Below, one piece after another: positions 21,546-31,725 of a DNA stretch of 64,000 bases. The notes below the pieces were generated by a model that saw only the letters and a program-made list of their open reading frames with translations, was not told where the DNA came from and did not search any database. Origin of the DNA: Pachypanchax playfairii (Eukaryota > Chordata > Actinopteri > Cyprinodontiformes > Aplocheilidae). Every line of letters begins with the position of its first letter. Positions within the stretch are counted from its first letter, which is position 1. The stretch is from contig SSNP01000059.1 of NCBI GenBank assembly GCA_006937955.1, positions 1,790,284 through 1,854,283 of the forward strand, written 5' to 3'. The translations under genes and the position numbers were made by a program.

Positions 21546-23972
21546 ATTAGCACCCTCCAACCTGTCCAACAGGGTTAAAGTGCACATTGGAGGGAATTTA
21601 CAGGCCACTTTAACCAGTTATAAATGCAGCAAATCATTTCAGGTGTTTTTCCTGTGAATGTCTCACACAGCCATTAGCTGCTTGCTAACGTTTGCATGAG
21701 GTGTGTCGATTAGACGCCAGCAGAACTGAGTCAAACACTCAGAACTTTAACAGGATTCATGTGGATGTGCGAGTGAGTGAAGTCCAGCTGGTTCTGGTGG
21801 TCTTGCTTCCCTGAGCAAGATCAGATTAGATTTTGCCTCTACCCGGTCTACCCGGGGCTTTTATTCATCCTCAGATTGGTAACCTTTAAAGATCCATCAG
21901 GACAAGGCTGGAACTTCACTCCACACAGGAAGACTTACACATCTATCATCTTTTATATTTTAATAATAATGTGCAGGGTTGATAGAAACTGGCACCCATC
22001 TTCATTTCATACAGCAAAAACTTAAATAAAATACATTTAGTCCTTTGAGAAGATTATTGATTTTGGTAAGTTTTACTGTTTGTCATAAATGTATTTTTCA
22101 GGGAGGGATTTGGATTTAATATTTTCTAAAAGCAGATTACGAGAACATGTCAAATGATGCCTGGATTTAGCAGAATAAACGTCTGGATCAGATAAGGTCA
22201 AGTGTTCCCATAGCTGGTGTCTGCTGAGGCCTGTGTGGGTGATTCAGGGTGAGTGTGGGCCCTCGTGACCCAGTTTGGGTTTGAATTAAAAGGTCTATGT
22301 TGGGTTTTGGCAAAGCTTTGACAATTATATAATTCCTCTCTCTATGAAAGCTACCTGATGTGAAGTACTCTGTGTTTCTCTGCAAGCAGCCAAGGGGGAA
22401 TAGTTTCCAACTGTTCAGACTTGCTCTGTCAAAGTTTGAGCTGATGAATATAATTATAGTCATAAGTGTCTTCAGTGCTTCATAAATACACTGATTGAAA
22501 GAGACAACAGGGACAGAAACAAGAAGTTCAACACTTTTAACTGATTTCTGTCACATCCAGGAAATCACTGAGGTTCACGTTCATGCTGGACTGCTGCGTC
22601 TTATCTGTTAACACTCACATACTGCAGCTGGTAATGATGAAGTACTGTAGTCTGTATTCTCACCATGTGTTGAGATAATTCAGAGTTCCACCTGCAAGAG
22701 CTTTTAGTCTGTGAGTCATAAGTCAGAACCACTCCAGCACCTCGGGGGGGGAGAATCATTATGTTTTTACAGTTAACAGTGATAGTGTTTATATGTGCAG
22801 TGTTTAATTAGGTAGTATGTTGTTTATATTAGCAATCCACCATGACAGGTTTGAAAACAAAAAAAGAGACTTAAGGACAAAGTTAATTGTTTAAGTGAAA
22901 GGAGCTGGACTCACCGTCAGCAGCAGTGATTCAGGAGTGTCCTGTAAACACCCTCCATGGGATGTGTTTCAGACATGTCCCACTGGGAGGAGACCTTGAG
23001 GTAGTGAACATAAATCATGGCTGGTCTGGGAACACCTCGGGGTCCATCTGGATGATCAGTACTTTAGAAGGAGATCTGTGGATCTTTCATTATTGCCCAA
23101 TCTCTCAGCTCATTTACTTTAAGGTAGAATTCTTATTGTTGATGGCAAACGACTTCAGTACTTGTTAAAACTAAAATAGAAACCACTGATCTGGTGTCTG
23201 TCCAAAGCCTCAGACTCTTCGCCCAAAATCTCAAAAGATAAAAGTTTCAACTCGTCGTCCTGCTTTTCTTGTTTGCAGGCCTCCAGCTTCTCTCTTCTCT
23301 CTTTCAGATGCAATATGTTCATGTTAACATTTTTGAAAAAAGTGAAAGAAACTTATGAAGCACTGTTTACAAACACTAAATGGTGGTTGCATTAATCTAT
23401 TGTTCCATATGTGTATAAGATTATATCTTTAGTGTAACTCAGTCAGATCTGCAGCAGATTTAAACTCCTGTCTTCAGTTCCCTGAATGTACAACGATTTA
23501 AGTTCCATGTCAAGCCACTGATCCCACAGCTGATTATTATTTTCAAATATATTTATTGGGGTTAAATGCAGAACACATCTTGATCTAAACGTTCCAGCTC
23601 TGACCTGAACCATTTCACAGAACTAGGGGGAGTAATGTGACTCCCCAGGGAGTTTACTCCTTTCTAATAACATGGGAAGTTTGTGTGGGATGTGTGATTA
23701 GCTCAACTTTCTCTGGAGCAAACACATCGACGGAGAAAGAAAGGCATTTATAGGAGAAGCCTTTATTCATCGGTCTTGTTCTTTACAAACATGATAAATT
23801 TGACTGAAAGGTTGCAGGAACTGACATGCAGGTACAGACAAATCAAGACTTGCTGTTCAGTAATCTGCTGTTCTCTTATTTAGAATAACAAGAATCTTTT
23901 AGCTTTAATTGGACTCTGTTATTGTTGGTGTTCTAAATCAAGTTTCAGCAAATAAAAAACAAAACCACAAAC
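21546..23972. other. Intergenic, mostly unassigned
   Basis: At 22950-23062 the + strand resembles a LINE 3'-end repeat common in fish (ATGTGTTTCAGACATGTCCC, GGGAACACCTCGGGG). At 23157-23340 the - strand has a highly charged open frame (KERREKLEACKQEKQDDELK) without a visible start or family. A G run is at 22744-22751. Nothing else is recognised. Confidence 0.4.
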
Positions 23973-23974
23973 TA

Positions 23975-24743
23975 CAGTGGGGCAAAAAAGTATTTAGTCA
24001 GCCACCAATTGTGTAAGTTCTCCCACTTAAAAAGATCAGAGAGGCCTGTAATTTTCATCATAGGTATACCTCAACTATGAGAGACAAAATGAGGAAAAAA
24101 AATCCAGAAAATCACATTGTCTGATTTTTAAAGAATTTATTTGCAAATTATGGTGGAAAATAAGTATTTGGTCACCTACAAACAAGTAAGATTTCTGGCT
24201 TTCACAGACCTGTAACTTCTTTAAGAGGCTCCTCGGTCCTCCACTCGTTACCTGTATTAATGGCACCTGTGTGAACTCGTTATCAGTATAAAAGACACCT
24301 GTCCACAACCTCAAACAGTCACGCTCCAAACTCCACTATGGCCAAGACCAAAGAGCTGTCAAAGGACACCAGAAACAAAATTGTAGACCTTCACCAGGCT
24401 GGGAAGACTGAATCTGCAATAGGTAAGCAGCTTGGTGTGAAGAAATCAACTGTGGGAGCAATTATTAGAAAATGGAAGACATACAAGACCACTGATAATT
24501 TCCCTCGATCTGGGGCTCCACGCAAGATCTCACCCCGTGGGGTCAAAAGGATCAGAAGAACGGTGAGCAAAAATCCCAGAACCACACGGAGGGACCTAGT
24601 GAATGACCTGCAGAGAGCTGGGACCAAAGTAACAAAGGCTACCATCAGTAACACACTACGCCGCCAGGGACTCAAATCCTGCAGTGCCAGACGTGTCCCC
24701 CTGCTGAAGCCAGGACACGTCCAGGCCCGTCTGCNCCCCACTG
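23975..24743 (+). mobile_element. Tc1 (DD34E) transposon copy 0, internally gapped
   Basis: Left inverted repeat begins CAGTGGGGCAAAAAAG after a TA at 23973-23974. The sequence follows the intact copy at 31726 until an N at 24735. After that only CCCCACTG remains, which is the outermost tip of the right inverted repeat. About 0.85 kb is therefore missing at the single N, compared with the intact copy. Confidence 0.85.
24338..24734 (+). pseudogene. Tc1 transposase, N-terminal 132 codons before a gap
   Basis: Matches the first 132 residues of the intact transposase at 32089 with a few substitutions (N-F-P-R for N-L-P-R near residue 54, and R-I-R for M-I-T around 71-73). It includes both paired helix-turn-helix DNA-binding units and the basic nuclear-localisation region, and is cut before the catalytic domain. 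The truncation is an assembly gap, so the real gene may be longer. Confidence 0.75.
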
Positions 24744-24778
24744 NNNNNNNNNNNNNNNNNNNNNNNNNNNNNNNNNNN
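24744..24778. other. Assembly gap (35 N)
   Basis: Run of N between the Tc1 right tip and a TCTA microsatellite. Confidence 0.95.

Positions 24779-24870
<92 letters not shown>
24779..24870. repeat. (TCTA)n microsatellite
   Basis: About 23 perfect TCTA units, from an assembly gap to the left end of the next Tc1 element. The true length is unknown because it starts at the gap. Confidence 0.95.
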
Positions 24871-24954
24871 ACACTATATTACCAAAAGTATTAGCTCACC
24901 TGCCTTTACTCATACTATGAACTGAAGTGCCATCCCATTCCTAACCCATAGAGT

Positions 24955-25620
24955 TCAATATGATGTCGGTCCACCTTTTGCAGCTATTACAGCTTCAACT
25001 CTTCTGGGAAGGCTGTCCACAAGGTTGAGGAGAGTGTTTATAGGGATTTTTGACCATTCTTCCAAAAGTGCATTGGTGAGGTCACACACTGATGTTGGTC
25101 GAGAAGGCCTGGCTCTCAGTCTCCGCTCCAATTCATCCCAAAGGTGTTCTATCGGGTTCAGGTCAGGACTCTGTGCAGGCCAGTTCATCCACACCAGACT
25201 CTGTCATCCATGTCTTTATGGACCTTGCTTTGTGCATTCAAAGTTCCTTTCACTGGAACTAAGGGGCCAAGCCCAGCTCCTGAAAAACAACCCCACACCA
25301 TAATTCCTCCTCCACCAAATTTCACAGTCGGCACAATGCAGTCTGAAATGTACCGTTCTCCTGGCAACCTCCAAACCTCCAAACCCAGACTCGTCCATCA
25401 GATCCAGAGAACGCGTCTCCACTGCTCTAGAGGCAGTGGCGGCGTGCTTTACATCATTGCATCCGACGCTTTGCATTGCACTTGGTGATGTGTGGCTTAG
25501 CTGCAGCTGCTCGGCCATGGAAACCCATTCCATGAAGCTTCGGCTGACCCCTCTCCGTCACTTTACGTGGCCTACCACTTCGTGGCTGAGTTGCTGTTGT
25601 TCCCAAACGCTTCCATTTTG
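24955..25620 (-). pseudogene. Tc1 transposase relic (second family), central deletion
   Basis: The - strand reads a catalytic-domain start (LDLMDESGFGGLEV near 25400), then VKFGGGGIMVWGCFSGAG, LVPVKGTLNA, then jumps to NWPAQSPDLNPIEHLW and ends GGPTSY. The segment holding the second catalytic Asp (FQxDN) is deleted between 25190 and 25240. N-terminal sequence continues beyond the insertion at 26590-26700 (GRSQELSEFQRGTVIG). Frameshifts and stops make it non-functional. Confidence 0.75.
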
Positions 25621-25624
25621 TTAT

Positions 25625-26584
25625 TGCTGGGTTTCACATGACGTTGCGTTGACGTCACCAAATGCAGATGGGGGTCAGGAAGTAACCCCCGCTGCACAGA
25701 ACCCTATTGTCTCTGCTGACTCGGCTTAAAAATGTCCAAAATCTGTGCGGTCTACGGTTGTTGCAACAGCTCTAATCGGGAGAAAGACAAACTTACCGAA
25801 AGAAGACGGCAGAAATGGATCACTTATCTCTGGCTAAAACAAGAGGTGCAGAAACGGACAATGCTAGAGTTTGCAGCTATCACTTTCTAAAATGTTAAAT
25901 AAAAGGGTTTAATAAATGTTCTAGTGTTTTAGTGAACATTTACTTAGAAACACATCTACAAAAATGGCAGGTAAACAAGTTTTTCTCTGGCCACAAACCA
26001 CGTTTTTAGGGGGAGTTCTGTGGATCTCTGTGAATGGTTGACCTACATTATAGAAATATATATAGAGAGAAATTACTTACAATCAAACAAATCTAATAGA
26101 AATTTGGATTTAAAAAGGCATAATAAGGTACATGTAGATACTAACACATAACCACACTCGTTATTAGCATTACCAATAGTATTATTATCACAAATTAAAA
26201 GTAGCACAACTCAGGACTTACCCGTGCAAAAACAAGACGACAGCCATTTAAAGCTTCTCTGGATCCTAAATCGTTGACCCAAACTGATACAAAATAGTTG
26301 TAGACTTCCAGGCTTTTAAAGGCTTTCATTTGATTTGCTGTGTAAAAAGACGTGTGCAGGACGAGAGTTTGTTATGTCGATAGCTTCAATACAGGGTAAA
26401 TCCTCCAGACTGTATTTAAAGTCCGATTTTTTTAAACTATACGGGTCATAACCTAAATGAAGATTTATTTTTTCGCGATATCGTGTAGTCCATTTAAAGC
26501 CTTACTATAGCTGCTTTCCGACATCGCGCTGTATTGTCGTGGCCAAGTCACGCGGCTTCCGAGTCACGTGAGTGAAACCCAGCA
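25625..26584 (+). mobile_element. THAP-bearing element, probably ISL2EU/IS4EU-like, inserted in Tc1
   Basis: Inverted ends TGCTGGGTTTCAC...GTGAAACCCAGCA bound a 960-bp insert whose flanks rejoin as Tc1 sequence. Both sides carry AT (25623-25624, 26585-26586), so the duplication appears to be 2 bp, a trait I associate with ISL2EU-type elements. Those families also encode THAP-domain proteins, and a THAP relic is present. There is no room for a complete transposase, so this is a non-autonomous or internally deleted copy. A P-element origin (8-bp duplication) fits the flanks less well. Confidence 0.55.
25731..25905 (+). pseudogene. THAP zinc-finger relic
   Basis: ATG at 25731 opens MSKICAVYGCCNSSN, then RRQKWITYLW, and after a 1-nt frameshift near 25858 NARVCSYHF. 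This gives the C2CH pattern of a THAP DNA-binding domain: C-x4-C spacing region at the start, the invariant Trp, and C-x2-H near the end. The frame closes shortly after, so only the DNA-binding domain is represented. Confidence 0.65.
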
Positions 26585-26831
26585 ATAATAGAGCTGACAG
26601 TTGACTGTGGAACATTTAGGAGCGAGGAAATTTGCACAGGTGGCATCCTATGACAGTTCCACGCTGGAATTCACTGAGCTCCTGAGAGCGGCCCATTCTT
26701 TCACAAATGTCTTGCTTCACAGTCTGCATGCCTGAGTGCTTGACTTTATACACCTGTGGCCAGGCGAAATGATTAGGACACCTGATTCTGATCATTTGAA
26801 TGGGTGAGCGAATACTTTTGGTAATATAGTG

Positions 26832-26935
26832 TATCTACCTACCTACCTACCTACCTCCCTACCTACCTACCTACCTACCTACCTACCTACCTACCTACCT
26901 ACCTACCTACCTACCTCCCTCCCTCCCTACCTACA
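26832..26935. repeat. (CTAC)n/(CTCC) microsatellite
   Basis: CTAC units with interspersed CTCC variants, directly abutting the right end of the second Tc1 element. Confidence 0.9.
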
Positions 26936-26952
26936 TATCGAGTCGATCCATC

Positions 26953-27254
26953 CTTCTGACAGTCGGTGCTTTCATTGCATCCCTAAGGAGACTCGCTGCA
27001 GGGAATATGAAAAATGGTCACATACATTTGACCCGACTCCCTCAACATGGACCAGAGACGTGACAAGCTTGTTGCTTATGTCTCTCTTGAGAGCTTGGAG
27101 GTTTCTCTGGTTTTCCCAGGCTGGGATAAAATTTGTTTTCACTGTTTACTTCTTTTGGTATTGATATTTAAGTCCACAGGCATTTAAACTAGTTTGTTGT
27201 AACTCTTCTCTGTTTCTACACTTTGGTAGAAAGATGCCAGTTTAAAGTACAGTA
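26953..27254. repeat. Unclassified dispersed repeat R, copy 1
   Basis: About 300 bp, some 97% identical to 59070-59366. It ends TTTAAAGTACAGTA, uninterrupted, which is the empty site of the mariner insertion in copy 2. The same open frame (CFHCIPKETRCRE) is found in both copies, but no protein family is clear. Confidence 0.75.
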
Positions 27255-30133
27255 GTACTAAATAACTTTTAAAACTTTAAGCTGCTGTTATGAAACTTGT
27301 CTAAGTGGATACTCACTGAAAAACATCTTCATATGAGACACTCTGGACGTCTCTGGTCCTCCTCTATTACACTTAATAACTTCAGGTCGCAGCAGGAAGT
27401 GGTGTTCTGATGATTTATGCTGCCCTGATGAAAAATGCCTCCATTGTATGAATTAACAACTTATTTCATAATGAGATGTTATTAGAAGTTTATATTATAT
27501 ATTTAGTATTCTTGTTTATGGTGAGTGTTTCCTGTTAATTATTTAAACATATTTTTATGATCCTTCCCTGATATTTTCTATATAAAAGCCCTCTGGGTCC
27601 TTATCAGCCATTGTTGGGTCCTTCTCCTCTGGGTGTGTCCAAACATTTGCCTGTTGCTCTGACAATGTAAAGAAAATAAAAATAACATCATATTTAGTGT
27701 TTCTGTCCTGGGAGAATTTATTTGATAGGTAAAATGTATTTATGGAAATATATAGAAACATAAAATAAACAATAAATCTGTTTATTGAAGTCAGGACTGT
27801 AGAACGGCACATGTGCAGCACATCTCAACAGGTAGCATATTTCTACAGAACACCTGTTCTAGCAACGGCCGTCTCAGACACAGCTGTGGAAAAGTTATTT
27901 AGTTCTGATTTAAATTACTTTAGATAACAGAGAGATTCAGAAAATCAGCCTTTATACATGTTACCTGTTGATTTGAAAATGAAAGAGAAACAGATGCTTC
28001 ACACATACAAAGAAAAGCAAACACTGAAGAAAATTTTTTAGATCAACTTATGACCCCTGTGAATCCCCATCTTATCTCGGTGAGTAAGTTTGATTCAGGA
28101 ATTAAAAAGTGAATAAAAGTTCTCTTGCTGGGACTGGGAAGACCTGGTCCTCGTCCTGGAGCGAGGTCTGGGACAGAAACATTTTGGCGAGCACCTAGTG
28201 CTCGGGCTTTTATCTTTGGGGTTTGACTGGGTGCAGCCTGAGAAAATTATTTAAAGCAGTAATAAATAGCTTTTAAAAATGTAAGTTACTGTTATGAAAC
28301 TTGTCTGAGTGGAAACTCACCAAAAAACATGTTCAGCTTCATGTTAGAGGCTCTGGACCCTCTGATGGCTTTACAATAGACTAAATAACTTAAAATACTG
28401 TATCTTAGAATCTGTGCTAGATGGATATTCTGTAACCAAATAAAACTGGAATGGTAATGGTGAAAGTATTTTTACACAGTAATCTTTTCTAGGGATTCTA
28501 ATGTTTTTGTCCAGGTTTGTAATAAGTACAGATGTTTTATTTCTTCATGAATGCAATTTAAAAACAATGTAGTTGTTTTTGTGCTTGTTCAATAACCATT
28601 CCTGTAGAATAAAACAAAACCTGCAGTTTAACATGAAATGTTTTTTCTTTATTAGTTCATATAAAATCTAAATTTACAGTTACTGTGACGCTTCGATTTT
28701 TTTCAGCAGGAGACTTTTTATTGAAATCATATTTAGAAGAAAAGGCATTTTCACATTTTAAGGTATCAAAGTTATTTGTAAAAAGTCATTTAACGTTTAT
28801 TTCTCTGTTTTACTTTTAGGATGTATCAGGAATCTGAATAAATATCCAGTCTTGTACTAAGAATTAGTGTAATTCATGCTGAGGACTGATTAGTGGAACT
28901 GGACGTGAAATGTGAGTCATGTGACATTTACCCTGTTTTCATGTTTGAATTCTGGATTTGTCTCTTGACAAGTCAATTGAACTTCCACAGACGAGAGAGA
29001 AAAACAGATTAAACAGATTCACACATGACTACATGGAAAAGCAGTTGACCTATGATGAGTCACTTCTGGAGTTTGCTGAGAAGTCATGCAGCTTTCAAAG
29101 GCTAATTGGTTCATTTAATCTGTCTTCTGACCTCACAGGTGCTGCATCAAGTAAACATTACATCTTATGAACCGGTCTGACTGGTCAACGAGCTTCAACC
29201 CTAATTACTTTGTTCCTCTCACGTCCCTCTTTAAGGATAAACAGAAATATTTTCCAGAAGAAAGAAAACCAATGAAATTCTCTGAAATCTATTAAAGACA
29301 TAATAAGCCGAGGCCTGCAAGATGTTACTCTTATTATAAAATTCATGGAAATAAAATAGCAAATTATGATTTTTGGTACATTTTAGAATTCATCAGGGAA
29401 CAGACGATATCTGTGGGAGGTAATAAACTCCAGCCACAAACAGACAGGTTAATTCATATGTTTCTAACAGCTGACTGAAAAGCAGACGATGCGTTTGAGT
29501 ACAAACGTCACTAATATGTCATTTAAACTCAAATCACTGCCATGTTTCTAAAATTATACTTGTCATATTTTGTAATTAAGCTTTATACACTCAAGATTTT
29601 CTGTGTTAAAAGTGATCAGCCCTCAGCAGCCAAATAATAATATTTGTTTAATAATGTTTCAAGAGGAGTTCAAGTACAAAACAAACTGCACGTGACTGCA
29701 GATTTAAAAATAGATTTTACCCTGAAGAGAAAACTTATTGTCACAACACTCACAGTTTCATCTTAAATCCAGCTTCTTCTTAAATGGTCTGATCACGTTT
29801 TTTCTGGTGAGTCAGAAAAAATAACATTAGAACATAAAAAAAGAAAAAGATGTTCAAGATGTGAAGTGATGCTGAGTGCCAAGTCAGCTTTGTGCTTTCA
29901 AGTTTTTAATCCTTTCATCTCTCCAGTCTATACACATAATGTACACAAACTCTAATGTAATCTTAATCTATTACTTTTTTGGTGTGTTTGTATCAGATTA
30001 TGTAAATCAATACCAAATTGTCTAATTAAAAGGTCTTCAGACTGACACACACACACACATCTATATCTATATATCTATGTTTTTTTTCCTATATATACTG
30101 TATATATATATATACATGTATACAGTATATATA
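27255..30133. other. Intergenic, mostly unassigned
   Basis: Two related short stretches, near 27270-27350 and 28268-28370, share GTTATGAAACTTGTCT and a following CTCAC context, a local duplication or old repeat. The + strand at 28180-28245 weakly resembles a common teleost repeat (GGCGAGCACCTAGTGCTCGG). TA- and CA-rich microsatellites lie at 30046-30130. One possible exon is listed separately. Confidence 0.4.
27555..27661 (-). other. Possible 3'-terminal coding exon (orphan)
   Basis: On the - strand a T-rich tract ending TTACATTGTCAG is followed by about 35 codons of hydrophilic sequence (THPEEKDPTMADKDPEG, FYIENI) and a TAA at 27555. It resembles a receptor cytoplasmic tail with a YxxI motif, but no partner exons were found within 2 kb and no family was recognised. 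It may be chance. Confidence 0.2.
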
Positions 30134-31351
30134 CAATCACCGGCCACTTTATTAGGTACACCTGTCCAACTGCTCGTTAACACTTAATTTCTAATCAGCC
30201 AATCACATGGCAGCAACTCAGTGCATTTAGGCATGAACACATGGTCAAGACAATCTCCTGCAGTTCAAACCGAGCATCAGTATGGGGAAGAAAGGTGATT
30301 TGAGTGACTTTGAACGTGGCATGGTTGTTGGTGCCAGAATGGCTGGTCTGAGTATTTCAGAAACTGCTGATCTACTGGGATTTTCACGCACAACCATCTC
30401 TAGGGTTTACAGAGAATGGTCCGAAAAAGAAAAAATATCCAGTGAGCGGCAGTTCTGTGGGCGGAAATGCCTTGTTGATGCCAGAGGTCAGAGGAGAATG
30501 GCCAGACTGGTTCGAGCTGATAGAAAGGCAACAGTGACTCAAATAACCACTCGTTACAACCAAGGTAGGCAGAAGAGCATCTCTGAACGCACAGTACGTC
30601 GAACTTTGAGGCAGATGGGCTACAGCAGCAGAAGACCACGCCGGGTGCCACTCCTTTCAGCTAAGAACAGGAAACTGAGGCTACAATTTGCACAAGCTCA
30701 TCGAAATTGGACAATAGAAGATTGGAAAAACGTTGCCTGGTCTGATGAGTCTCGATTTCTGCTGCGACATTCGGATGGTAGGGTCAAAATTTGGCATCAA
30801 CAACATGAAAGCATGGATCCATCCTGCCTTGTATCAACGGTTCAAGCTGGTGGTGGTGGTGTAATGGTGTGGGGAATATTTTCTTGGCACTCTTTGGGCC
30901 CCTTGGTACCAATTGAGCATCGTTACAACGCCACAGCCTACCTGAGTATTGTTGCTGACCATGTCCATCCCTTTATGACCACAATGTACCCAACTTCTGA
31001 TGGCTACTTTCAGCAGGATAATGCGCCATGTCATAAAGCTGGAATCATCTTGGACTGGTTTCTTGAACATGACAATGAGTTCACTGTACTCAAATGGCCT
31101 CCACAGTCACCAGATCTCAATCCAATAGAGCATCTTTGGGATGTGGTGGAACGGGAGATTCGCATCATGGATGTGCAGCCGACAAATCTGCGCCAACTGT
31201 GTGATGCCATCATGTCAATATGGACCAAACTCTCTGAGGAATGCTTCCAGCACCTTGTTGAATCTATGCCACGAAGAATTGAGGCAGTTCTGAAGGCAAA
31301 AGGGGGTCCAACCCGTTACTAGCATGGTGTACCTAATAAAGTGGCCGGTAA

Positions 31352-31354
<3 letters not shown>
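30134..31354 (+). mobile_element. Intact Tc1-like transposon of the DD36E type (Incomer-like)
   Basis: 1,221 bp. Inverted ends start CAATCACCGGCC (left) and CACTTACCGGCC (right, reverse complement), then share ACTTTATTAGGTACACC. Both sides carry TA (30132-30133, 31355-31356). It holds one uninterrupted transposase gene. It sits within a TA-rich microsatellite, a natural TA target. Confidence 0.85.
30282..31322 (+). CDS. DD36E Tc1/mariner transposase, apparently intact
   Basis: 346 residues from ATG 30282 to TAG. Residues about 1-110 form the paired helix-turn-helix DNA-binding domain (GLSISETADLLGFSRTTISR). A basic linker precedes the DDE nuclease domain: Asp155 in WSDESRF, Asp246 in FQQDNAPCH, Glu283 in SPDLNPIEHLW. 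Thirty-six residues separate the last two acids, so the signature is DD36E, as in the Incomer lineage, rather than the usual DD34E. The GGGGVMVWG glycine-rich box is present. Cut-and-paste transposition in the nucleus at TA sites is the expected activity. No stop or frameshift is seen. Whether it is expressed is unknown. Confidence 0.9.
   Translation: MGKKGDLSDFERGMVVGARMAGLSISETADLLGFSRTTISRVYREWSEKEKISSERQFCGRKCLVDARGQRRMARLVRADRKATVTQITTRYNQGRQKSISERTVRRTLRQMGYSSRRPRRVPLLSAKNRKLRLQFAQAHRNWTIEDWKNVAWSDESRFLLRHSDGRVKIWHQQHESMDPSCLVSTVQAGGGGVMVWGIFSWHSLGPLVPIEHRYNATAYLSIVADHVHPFMTTMYPTSDGYFQQDNAPCHKAGIILDWFLEHDNEFTVLKWPPQSPDLNPIEHLWDVVEREIRIMDVQPTNLRQLCDAIMSIWTKLSEECFQHLVESMPRRIEAVLKAKGGPTRY

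Positions 31355-31383
<29 letters not shown>
31355..31383. repeat. (TA)n microsatellite
   Basis: TA dinucleotides between the DD36E transposon and a SINE. Confidence 0.9.
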
Positions 31384-31386
<3 letters not shown>

Positions 31387-31602
31387 GGCTTCCACCCCCA
31401 CATGTTGAAGTGTCCTTGGGCAAGACACTGAACCCCATGTTGACCCCCGATTAGCACATCAGGTTGTATGAATGATAGCCCCTCCCTTCTCCACCTAATT
31501 TACATATCAGGTGTGTTAATGGGTAAATGTAAAACCTGTAGTGTGAAAGCGCTTTGAGTCTGAATTATTAGAAAAGCGCTCTACAAATACATGACATTTG
31601 CC
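31384..31602 (+). repeat. SINE-like unit, copy 1
   Basis: 219 bp beginning CCCGGCTTCCACCCCCAC, with CCTTGGGCAAGACACTGAACC and GAAAGCGCTTTGAGTCTG, typical of the body and tail of a teleost tRNA-derived SINE. The tRNA head is missing. Identical to 34832-35050. A more complete head is at 52832. Confidence 0.7.
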
Positions 31603-31725
31603 ATATATATATACTCTATACTGTATATATATATATATATATATACAGTATATATATACTGTATATATATATATACTGTATATATACAGTATATATATAT
31701 ATACAGTATATATATACTGTATATA
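31603..31725. repeat. TA-rich microsatellite with CAGTATA variants
   Basis: Alternating TA with embedded ACTGTA/TACAGT, which can form hairpins, and the target of the next Tc1 insertion. Confidence 0.9.

Larger units (their letters stand above)
24871..26831 (-). mobile_element. Second Tc1-family transposon, split by a THAP element
   Basis: Perfect 22-bp inverted ends start ACACTATATTACCAAAAG and mirror at 26811-26832. Coding is on the - strand. The right 245 bp (26587-26831) and left 752 bp (24871-25622) are parts of one element separated by a 960-bp insertion. Microsatellites lie on both outer sides, so the TA target cannot be read cleanly. Confidence 0.8.

Noticed and set aside
22911..23168. 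Possible exon with a GTGAGT donor on the - strand at 22911-22916
   Set aside because: The adjoining sequence matches a LINE-like repeat on the other strand and has stops in the - strand frames.
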